Below, in pieces: positions 1 to 4,366 of a stretch of 6,154 nt of DNA. Under the pieces are notes generated by a model, which saw nothing but the letters and a program-made list of their open reading frames with translations, did not search any database and had not been told where the DNA came from. How positions within the stretch are numbered: position 1 is the stretch's first letter; each line of letters begins with the position of its first letter. This DNA comes from DATJXG01 sp035500455 (GTDB taxonomy: Bacteria > Acidobacteriota > Terriglobia > Terriglobales > Acidobacteriaceae). The stretch covers positions 1 through 6,154 of the forward strand of contig DATJXG010000217.1 of NCBI GenBank assembly GCA_035500455.1, given 5' to 3'. The position numbers and the translations under genes were made by a program.

Positions 1-1206
1 CTGGAATATCCCCTGGGAAAAATCATCTATCAGACTGCGGGATGGGTGAGCCACGTGCGCGTCTCGCCCGACGGCAAGCTGGTGGCCTTCATCGACCATC
101 CTCTAGCGCGCGACGACGCCGGCTCCATCTTCATCGTGGACCAGGCCGGCAACGTCAAGAAACTCAGCCAGGACTTCGTCAGCGCCCAGGGCCTGGCCTG
201 GCGCCCGGACGGAAAAGAAATCTGGTTCACCGCCACCACTTCCGGCTCCAGCCGGGAGTTGCGCGCCACTACGTTGGCGGGCAAAGAACGGCTGATTTAT
301 CTCGGCACCGGCACCCTGACTCTGAACGACATCTTCAAAGACGGGCGCGTGTTGTTCTCCCGCGATGACATGCGCGCAGGAATGACCGGCGCCGCTCCCG
401 GCGAGCATACCGAACGCGACTTGAGTTGGCATGACTGGACGGTGCCCCGCGACATCTCCAATGACGGCAAGCTGGTCGCCTTCGACGAAACCGGCGAAGC
501 CGGCGGCGAAACCGGGACCATCTATATTCGCGGCAGCGACGGCTCGCCCGCCGTACGTCTGGCCGATGGACGCAGCCCAACGTTCTCACCGGATGGCAAA
601 CACGTCCTGGCCAGCGATTTCCCCTTGCACAGCGATCTGCTCGAACTTCCCACCGGCGCGGGTGAATCGCGCCGCATTCCCACCGGCGGCGTGCGCGTCC
701 ATCAGGCCTACTACTTTCCTGATGGCAAGCACATCCTGGAAATCGGCAACACTCCCGAGGGCCACGGCTTGCGAATGTGGGTGCAGGATTCCGCCGGCGG
801 TACCCCCAGGGCCATCAGCCCGGAAGGAATCTCGGTGCGCTATCGCGGCTGCATCTCACCCGACGGCACCCGCGTCGCCGCGCGTGACCCGGAGGGCCTG
901 CCTTCGATTTACTCCGTTGCCGATGGAACTGCCGCGCCCGTCCCCGGCCGTCAGGAAGGCGACGAACCGGCCCACTGGACCCCCGATGGCAAAGCGCTTC
1001 TGGTGGGCCGCCCCGGACTTCCTACTCAGGTGTTCAAGATCGATCTCGCCACCGGTGCGCGCAAACTATTCATGACCGTAACCGCCATCGATCCCACCGG
1101 CCTCATCGACAGCTCTGCCCCCGATTTCTCCACCGACCTGAGTGCCTACGTCTATTCCTACACCCGCATCACTTCCGATCTCTACATCGTGGAAGGATTG
1201 AAGTAA
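1..1206 (+). CDS. C-terminal beta-propeller (PD40/TolB-like) of a probable Ser/Thr protein kinase, 5' truncated by window edge
   Basis: The frame is open from base 1 to a TAA at 1204-1206 (401 visible residues), so the GTG at 46 is internal and the gene begins outside the window. The visible part is built from short blades carrying a [S/R/F/T]PDG[K/T] turn followed by a hydrophobic strand. These turns lie near residues 22-26, 68-72, 153-157, 196-200, 239-243, 286-290 and 327-331, about seven in all, which fits a six- to eight-bladed PD40/WD40-like propeller. The first visible residues (LEYPLGKIIYQTAGWVSHVR) and the ending SDLYIVEGLK resemble, from memory, the extracytoplasmic sensor half of Acidobacteria Ser/Thr kinases of the Pkn type with PD40 repeats. 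The kinase domain and the membrane helix would lie upstream, so the kinase assignment is inference; a stand-alone TolB-like or winged-helix/PD40 regulator is the alternative. The propeller probably binds a ligand or protein partner. No active-site motif is visible here. Confidence 0.8.
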   Translation: MEYPLGKIIYQTAGWVSHVRVSPDGKLVAFIDHPLARDDAGSIFIVDQAGNVKKLSQDFVSAQGLAWRPDGKEIWFTATTSGSSRELRATTLAGKERLIYLGTGTLTLNDIFKDGRVLFSRDDMRAGMTGAAPGEHTERDLSWHDWTVPRDISNDGKLVAFDETGEAGGETGTIYIRGSDGSPAVRLADGRSPTFSPDGKHVLASDFPLHSDLLELPTGAGESRRIPTGGVRVHQAYYFPDGKHILEIGNTPEGHGLRMWVQDSAGGTPRAISPEGISVRYRGCISPDGTRVAARDPEGLPSIYSVADGTAAPVPGRQEGDEPAHWTPDGKALLVGRPGLPTQVFKIDLATGARKLFMTVTAIDPTGLIDSSAPDFSTDLSAYVYSYTRITSDLYIVEGLK

Positions 1207-1243
1207 ATGCAGGCGTGAGCGTCCTCGTTCTACTCGAATCCAG

Positions 1244-1291
1244 AACCGAGACCAGTAACTGAGAACCGAGAACCGGCAACTGAGAACTGCT
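1244..1291. repeat. Heptanucleotide tandem repeat, consensus AAC(C/T)GAG
   Basis: Five 7-mers tile without gaps from 1257 to 1291: AACTGAG, AACCGAG, AACCGGC, AACTGAG, AACTGCT. A further AACCGAG lies at 1244-1250, separated by a 6-nt degenerate unit (1251-1256). The array starts about 38 bp after the stop codon of the propeller gene and is not inside any credible gene. Short tandemly repeated heptamers are known from cyanobacteria and are common in the intergenic DNA of several large bacterial genomes. Their function is unclear; replication slippage is the usual explanation. Confidence 0.75.
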
Positions 1292-1510
1292 TTTCACAAG
1301 GACAAGCGGCGCAGTTCCAGGGCGCATGTCTGCTGGCCCTTCGAGACCCGCCAATATCGCCCGGCGGGTGGCGCACCCAAGTCCGCGTTATATGCGACCA
1401 GGGTGGGTCTTTTGACTCTCTAACCACCGAAATGCTCTTGCCTTCCACCCCTTTGTCGTAACTTATGAATTTACAGTGGCGATTCTCAAACCACCGGCTT
1501 CCTTCCCCCA
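1292..1510. other. Non-coding stretch with one hairpin
   Basis: I see no credible gene here on either strand. The reverse-strand frame running through it is only a shadow overlapping the antitoxin-like gene. A hairpin pairs ACCCGCC (1346-1352) with GGCGGGT (1363-1369) around a 10-nt loop. The arm GACCCGCC (1345-1352) could instead pair, with one G-U, with GGTGGGTC (1403-1410), which runs into TTTT, so a weak terminator for the upstream gene is possible. Both genes bordering the 1207-1510 space are transcribed towards it, which fits a terminator region. Confidence 0.45.
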
Positions 1511-1789
1511 CTACCTCTCCCGTTTCTTCTCCCCCATCATCACCCGCCGCAAGATCCGGTTGATGCGCGTCTGGTAGCCTGCGCCTCTGGATTTGAACCA
1601 GTCCACTACCTCGGTGTCCAGCCGCAATGAGATCTGCTGCTTGCGCGGACGGTTCCACCGCGCCTCCTCCCTCGATTCCCCTTCGAGCAGGTTTCGCACG
1701 TCCTCTTCCATCGAAGCCCGCAGCCGTCCCACCCTGCCGGGCCGCTTGCGGATCTTTTTCCGCTTTGTTTTCTTCGGTTTAGCTGTCAT
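1511..1789 (-). CDS. BrnA-family antitoxin-like protein, no adjacent BrnT
   Basis: The product is a 92-residue, strongly basic protein. Residues 1-24 are rich in Lys and Arg. Residues 26-46 are an acidic, helix-prone linker (MEEDVRNLLEGESREEARW). Residues 50-85 match the BrnA antitoxin pattern of a beta-strand followed by two helices, as in ribbon-helix-helix proteins: KQQISLRLDTEVVDWFKSRG, then GYQTRINRILRRVM. In canonical loci the BrnT ribonuclease toxin gene lies just upstream of brnA and the antitoxin both neutralises BrnT and represses the promoter. Here the upstream space (1790-1879) is too short for BrnT (about 90 residues) and the downstream space lacks a suitable frame, so it is an orphan and may be a stand-alone DNA-binding regulator. 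The ATG at 1787-1789 has no clear Shine-Dalgarno. A later in-frame ATG (residue 27) would remove the basic tail. The family call is from memory of the motif. Confidence 0.75.
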   Translation of the reverse strand: MTAKPKKTKRKKIRKRPGRVGRLRASMEEDVRNLLEGESREEARWNRPRKQQISLRLDTEVVDWFKSRGAGYQTRINRILRRVMMGEKKRER

Positions 1790-1794
1790 GTCAC

Positions 1795-1822
1795 TTCTGT
1801 CTCTACAGTTCTGTCTCTACAC
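1795..1822. repeat. 14-bp tandem duplication upstream of the antitoxin-like gene
   Basis: TTCTGTCTCTACAG (1795-1808) is followed directly by TTCTGTCTCTACAC (1809-1822), 13 of 14 bases identical. On the reverse strand it forms the 5' leader of the antitoxin-like gene, ending 5 nt before the ATG. The other end stops 1-2 bp from the parS-like palindrome. It could be an operator pair for the ribbon-helix-helix protein, or a slippage product. Confidence 0.65.
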
Positions 1823-1824
1823 TA

Positions 1825-1840
1825 TGTTCCACGTGGAACA
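1825..1840. other. parS: Putative chromosomal parS (ParB-binding) site
   Basis: TGTTCCACGTGGAACA is a perfect 16-bp palindrome. The symmetry extends one base each side, giving an 18-bp palindrome at 1824-1841. It matches the established parS consensus TGTTNCACGTGNAACA, and as I recall is identical to parS copies used in Pseudomonas and other bacteria. ParB binds this site, loads as a CTP-dependent clamp, spreads along DNA, and with ParA and SMC directs origin segregation. parS sites usually cluster around the replication origin, so this region is probably origin-proximal. The site is intergenic, between the stop of recO and the start of the antitoxin-like gene. No parA or parB gene is in the window, and I found no second copy. 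Confidence 0.88.
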
Positions 1841-1879
1841 TTCCGGCCTAAAACCAAGCCAGAACCCAGCAGGCAGCAG

Positions 1880-2623
1880 CTAGAAGCCTCCCTTCTCCAG
1901 CATTCCCACCGTCACCAGCTTCTTCTCAATGTGCCGCTGCAGGGTCTGCATCAGGAACTTCCTCAGGTCGGCGCCCAGTTCCCGCGGCCAGGGCCGGCCT
2001 GCAAAACCCTCCAGCGGACTGCGCAACATCAGTCCCACCAGACCACGCGACTCCGCCGACATCTCTGACGATGCCAGCCGCTTATCGTCGGCGCACACCA
2101 GGCCGTCCGCGAGAGCGTGGAAATACGCCCGGCTGCCGTTCAGCCCGCGTCCGCAGACGATGCACTCGGTCAGCTCCGGCAAGTAGCCCATCAGGCGCGT
2201 AAGCCACAGCTCGAAATACGTCACCGGTCCCCAGATCTCACTGCCGCGCAGGCCGGCCAGAACCGAAAGCGCCAGGCGGAAAACTGCGTCGTTGGTTTCT
2301 CGATCGGGCAGCATTTCGTCGAGCAGTTCAGCGACGTGGCCCAAGGCCACGGCCCGCACGTAGGTCACCTCGGTTGCCAGCGGCGACTCCAGCACCTCGC
2401 ATGAATCGAGGCGCGTCAGCTCCACGCCCTGCTTCTCGTCGTACACTGCGCGCACATACGTCAGCGGCTCCAGCGCCCCGCCGAAGCGCCGCTTCGACTT
2501 CTTGGCCGAACGCGCCACGCCGCGCACCTTGCCCTCGGCGCGGGTGAAGAGCGTGACCAGCAGATCCGCCTCGCGCATGGGATAGGTGCGCAGCACGATC
2601 GCTTCTGATTCCTTGAGGGCCAT
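1880..2623 (-). CDS. recO: DNA repair protein RecO
   Basis: RecO is the recombination mediator of the RecFOR pathway: it binds single-stranded DNA and SSB and, with RecR, helps load RecA at gaps and on resected ends. This 247-residue protein has the usual RecO length. The N-terminal OB-fold is recognisable at residues 1-80 (ESEAIVLRTYPMREADLLVT, then the GK.RGVARSAKKSK..FGGALEPLT block at 31-55), followed by the all-helical C-terminal domain. RecO proteins of the Deinococcus/Bacillus type carry a four-Cys zinc ribbon. Here CxxC is present (C154, C157), but the second pair has only C177, with D180 in the fourth position, so the site looks degenerate. The ATG at 2621-2623 begins MALKESEAIVLR, the normal family N-terminus. 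No strong Shine-Dalgarno is visible. It is followed at 90 nt by the antitoxin-like gene on the same strand, with the parS-like site between them. Confidence 0.95.
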   Translation of the reverse strand: MALKESEAIVLRTYPMREADLLVTLFTRAEGKVRGVARSAKKSKRRFGGALEPLTYVRAVYDEKQGVELTRLDSCEVLESPLATEVTYVRAVALGHVAELLDEMLPDRETNDAVFRLALSVLAGLRGSEIWGPVTYFELWLTRLMGYLPELTECIVCGRGLNGSRAYFHALADGLVCADDKRLASSEMSAESRGLVGLMLRSPLEGFAGRPWPRELGADLRKFLMQTLQRHIEKKLVTVGMLEKGGF

Positions 2624-2645
2624 GGCAATCCCGCGGGTTAACGCG

Positions 2646-2651
2646 ATTGTA
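2646..2651 (-). promoter_or_regulatory. Possible -10 element for recO
   Basis: Read on the reverse strand this is TACAAT, 5 of 6 matches to TATAAT, 22 nt upstream of the recO ATG. I could not find a convincing -35 hexamer at 16-18 nt spacing, so this is only a candidate. Confidence 0.2.
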
Positions 2652-2797
2652 ACGGAGCCGAGCCTCCGCTATAACGCAGGCCCAAGGCGGCAGCGGAATT
2701 CACTGCGCAATCGTTCCTGACAAAAAGGAGGCGCTGCTTGGTAGGATGGAACGGGCTGGGGCGGTAAGATTCTATCCGCCGGCCGGTCGCTCGGTCA

Positions 2798-2826
2798 TTT
2801 GAACTTCCTTTGAACGTCCTTTGAAC
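2798..2826. repeat. Three TTTGAAC direct repeats at exact 11-bp period abutting a start codon
   Basis: TTTGAAC occurs at 2798-2804, 2809-2815 and 2820-2826. The first two 11-bp units, TTTGAACTTCC and TTTGAACGTCC, differ at one base. The last copy ends one base before the ATG of the TPR gene. The spacing is one DNA helical turn, so the boxes face the same side of the helix, as expected for cooperative binding of a regulator. The array occupies the place where a ribosome binding site would be, and no Shine-Dalgarno is present. A slippage-derived tandem repeat is the alternative. Confidence 0.6.
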
Positions 2827-2827
2827 T

Positions 2828-3139
2828 ATGGATCGCAAAGCTCTGTTAACCGAAGTTCTCTCGCAAAACCCCAACGACGCGTTTGCCCGCTATGGATTGG
2901 CGATGGAATATTCGCAGGCCGGGGAACTGGAGCCGGCGCTGCAGGAATTCGGCAAGCTGATTTCGGCGCATCCGGATTACACTGCGGGCTACTTCATGGC
3001 GGCCCAGGCATTGGCCAGAGCGGGACGCAATGATGAAGCTCGCGCGATGCTGGAGAAGGGCATCGACTCGGCGCGGCGCACAGCGAATGACCATGCGCTG
3101 TCGGAGATGGAGGCCATGCTGCAGGAGTTGGCAGAGTAG
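2828..3139 (+). CDS. Small tetratricopeptide-repeat (TPR) protein
   Basis: This 103-residue protein consists almost entirely of two TPR units. Residues 17-49 (DAFARYGLAMEYSQAGELEP and following) and 50-84 (DYTAGYFMAAQALARAGRND and following) show the TPR pattern of small residues at G23/A25, Y28 and A37 in the first unit and A58/A59, A62 and A71 in the second, with Pro near the end of the first repeat. A short capping helix (88-102) closes the solenoid. There is no signal peptide or membrane segment, so it is probably a cytoplasmic protein-protein adaptor. The partner is unknown. The ATG at 2828 gives a natural N-terminus (MDRKALLTEVL) that starts a helix. It has no Shine-Dalgarno, and three TTTGAAC boxes run into the start codon, so initiation may be leaderless or weak. 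It is divergent from recO across 204 bp. Confidence 0.85.
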   Translation: MDRKALLTEVLSQNPNDAFARYGLAMEYSQAGELEPALQEFGKLISAHPDYTAGYFMAAQALARAGRNDEARAMLEKGIDSARRTANDHALSEMEAMLQELAE

Positions 3140-3146
3140 GTTGGTG

Positions 3147-3263
3147 TTCTTTGCGAACTTCGCGGCAGTTCTCTGCGTGCTCGGCAATTTAAGATTTGTA
3201 CCGGCGGAGGCAAGAACCTTAAATCACCGAGGGCGCAAAGAAAATCCGCCGAGGTCGCTGAGG
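3147..3263. repeat. Imperfect inverted repeat with ~46-bp arms, probable dispersed palindromic element
   Basis: The left arm (3147-3193) and right arm (3218-3263) are imperfect reverse complements, about 32 of 46 positions by eye, around a 24-nt spacer. The innermost part is exact: ATTTAAG at the end of the left arm pairs with CTTAAAT at the start of the right, followed by matched GGC/GCC-type blocks and CTTTGCG/CGCAAAG-like segments. The wording (CTTTGCG...CTCTGCG...CTCGG and CACCGAGGGCGCAAAG) resembles dispersed intergenic elements I recall from several bacterial phyla. It starts 7 bp after the stop of the TPR gene and could fold in RNA as a long stem. It encodes no protein. Confidence 0.65.
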
Positions 3264-3264
3264 T

Positions 3265-3270
3265 TACAAT
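3265..3270 (+). promoter_or_regulatory. Possible -10 element for the Cys-rich protein / thioesterase operon
   Basis: TACAAT matches TATAAT at 5 of 6 positions, 37 nt before the TTG start, just outside the right arm of the inverted repeat. A matching -35 hexamer is not evident (AAATCC sits at the expected spacing). Confidence 0.25.
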
Positions 3271-3294
3271 AGGGCTTCTATCCCAGCCGAAATC

Positions 3295-3299
3295 GAGGG
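3295..3299 (+). promoter_or_regulatory. Shine-Dalgarno supporting the TTG start at 3308
   Basis: GAGGG lies 8 nt upstream of the TTG at 3308-3310, an ideal spacing. No in-frame ATG or GTG lies nearby upstream, and the motif CPFF right after this start looks like a real N-terminus. Confidence 0.6.
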
Positions 3300-3307
3300 C
3301 TCGTTCA

Positions 3308-3748
3308 TTGGCTTGTCCGTTTTTTGTGCCGACTCAGAGATGGGATGGCGGCGCGTGGCCGCATCCGTCGCGGCTGCCGCTGGGGGCGGGGTGGCTTGGC
3401 TGCTGCTCGGCACCGGGCCACGAAGGGGTTGAGCCGGCGGAGGAGGAGCAGCGCGAGTTCTGCAACCTGGGCTACGCGGCGAAGTGTCCGCGGCTGCCGG
3501 TGGAGCGCAGTTGCGATGCCGTCCGCTTTTCGGTGGTGCGCCAGGAAGGCGCGTTCTTGCTGGTGTGTTTTATCTGCGAGGCCGGGCATCTCCCGGCGGC
3601 TCATGGCAACCTCAGGTATGACTCGCTCGCCGGCAAATGGGTTTCCGCCCACGCCGATCCGCGCATTCAAAGGCTGGCCGAGTGCTTTGTGCAGTCCTAC
3701 CTTTCGCGGACGAACCGATCCGCGCCGTTGGAAACAATCTGCGAGTGA
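3308..3748 (+). CDS. Uncharacterised Cys-rich protein (Acidobacteria-type)
   Basis: I do not recognise a named family. The 146-residue product has ten cysteines: C3, C32, C33, C52, C60, C69, C87, C90, C126 and C145. Striking blocks are CPFF (3-6), LPLGAGWLGCCSAPGHEG (23-40), EFCNLGYAAKCPRLP (51-64), CFICEAGH (87-94) with H99 following, and DPRIQRLAECFVQSYLSR (117-134). The arrangement C3/C32/C52/C60, or CxxC-x3-H-x4-H at 87-99, could hold zinc or an Fe-S cluster; this is inference. There is no signal peptide or transmembrane helix. The other forward frame through here is a Cys/Arg-rich shadow continuing into the thioesterase frame. Evidence for this frame is the good Shine-Dalgarno before TTG and a stop just 4 nt before the thioesterase ATG. 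I recall similar Acidobacteria proteins with CPFF near the N-terminus and FCNLGYA, but no function. Confidence 0.78.
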   Translation: MACPFFVPTQRWDGGAWPHPSRLPLGAGWLGCCSAPGHEGVEPAEEEQREFCNLGYAAKCPRLPVERSCDAVRFSVVRQEGAFLLVCFICEAGHLPAAHGNLRYDSLAGKWVSAHADPRIQRLAECFVQSYLSRTNRSAPLETICE

Positions 3749-3752
3749 ACCG

Positions 3753-4253
3753 ATGACTCAAGACCCGCTGCAGCCGCGCCCGGTGCGTGACTCCCAATCC
3801 GAGATGAATGAAATCGTGCTGCCCAACGACGCCAACCCGCTGGGCGCGCTGCTGGGCGGACGGTTGATGCATTGGATCGATCTGGCGGGGGCGCTGGCGG
3901 CACATCGGCATTCCCGGCAGTACACGGTGACGGCGTCGATCGATCACATGGATTTCCTGGTGCCCGTGGCGGTGGGCGACCTGGTGATTTTGCGCTCTTC
4001 GGTGAATCGCGCGTTTCGTACTTCGATGGAGGTGGGAGTGAAGGCGTGGGTGGAGAGCTATATTCACGACACCCGCAAGCACGTCAGCTCCGCCTACCTG
4101 ACATTCGTTGCCGTGGATGCGGCGGGGCACCACCTGCAAGTGCCCGCGGTGATTCCCGAGACCGATGACGAGCGCCGGCGCTATGAAGATGCCGGGCGGC
4201 GGCGGGAGCATCGGCGAGCGGAGTTCGAACGGCATCGGCGGAATGCGAGATGA
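3753..4253 (+). CDS. Hotdog-fold acyl-CoA thioesterase (YciA/ACOT7-like)
   Basis: Hydrolyses acyl-CoA to free acid and CoA in the cytoplasm; family members act on a broad range of acyl chains, usually as multimers. The 166-residue product has the family signature at residues 24-54: LPNDANPLGALLGGRLMHWI, then DLAGALAAHRHS, where N28, the GG at 35-36 and D43 form the active-site helix region and D43 is the expected catalytic acid. The segment ASIDHMDFLVPVAVGDLVIL (61-80) and the strands VGVKAWVESY and SSAYLTFVAVDAAGH complete one hotdog domain. The C-terminal 30 residues form a very charged, Arg-rich helix. The start at ATG 3753 is preferred although the same frame stays open far upstream, because upstream translation is Arg-rich nonsense in the shadow of the Cys-rich gene. 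The 4-nt gap to that gene suggests translational coupling. Substrate is not predictable from sequence. Confidence 0.92.
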   Translation: MTQDPLQPRPVRDSQSEMNEIVLPNDANPLGALLGGRLMHWIDLAGALAAHRHSRQYTVTASIDHMDFLVPVAVGDLVILRSSVNRAFRTSMEVGVKAWVESYIHDTRKHVSSAYLTFVAVDAAGHHLQVPAVIPETDDERRRYEDAGRRREHRRAEFERHRRNAR

Positions 4254-4257
4254 AGTA

Positions 4258-4278
4258 GCGCCGACCCCTTGTTGGCGT
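4258..4278 (+). terminator. Stem-loop just after the thioesterase gene, candidate terminator
   Basis: CGCCGAC (4259-4265) pairs with GTTGGCG (4271-4277) around the loop CCCTT, with one G-U; G4258/T4278 adds a further wobble pair. It lies 4-5 bp after the TGA. Only TT follows rather than a proper T-run, so it may be a weak terminator or an mRNA 3' end stabiliser. Confidence 0.35.
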
Positions 4279-4330
4279 TCGCGTTGTCCCCCGCGCTGCG
4301 ATCACTGAAACAATTAGTTGGCCTTGTGGC

Positions 4331-4366
4331 TGGGGATGCACAGGCGAGGACGTCCCGCGCCTACGT
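4331..4366. repeat. Possible dispersed palindromic repeat fragment in the convergent intergenic region
   Basis: The sequence AGGCG-A-GGAC-GTCC-CG-CGCCT (4342-4361) is a near-palindrome with a perfect GGACGTCC centre. It resembles short dispersed GC-rich elements I recall between genes in Acidobacteria. It lies directly after the decarboxylase stop (reverse strand) and might act as a 3' structure for that gene. There is no T-run, so a terminator is not claimed. Confidence 0.3.

Noticed and set aside
431..1075. Second forward frame inside the propeller gene
   Set aside because: Pro/Ala/Arg-rich shadow typical of high-GC coding DNA; the propeller frame has clear repeated PDG motifs.
1230..1658. 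142-residue reverse-strand frame overlapping the antitoxin-like gene
   Set aside because: It overlaps the antitoxin-like gene in another frame, runs through the heptamer array and the hairpin, and has no recognisable domain.
1593..1883. Forward frame containing MFHVEH at the parS site
   Set aside because: MFHVEH is merely the translation of the parS palindrome; the rest is antisense to the antitoxin-like gene.
2738..2770. Sigma-70 promoter TTGGTA ... TAAGAT ahead of the TPR gene
   Set aside because: Each hexamer matches only 4 of 6 and the spacing is 21 bp, too long.
2638..2874. 78-residue reverse-strand frame in the recO-TPR spacer
   Set aside because: It overlaps the TPR gene start and the TTTGAAC array, shows no domain, and would sit as an unsupported gene ahead of recO.
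3324..3752. Long in-frame upstream extension of the thioesterase, giving a 309-residue protein
   Set aside because: The extension is Arg/Cys-rich low-plausibility sequence in the shadow of the Cys-rich gene. The hotdog domain starts normally at the ATG at 3753, just after that gene's stop.
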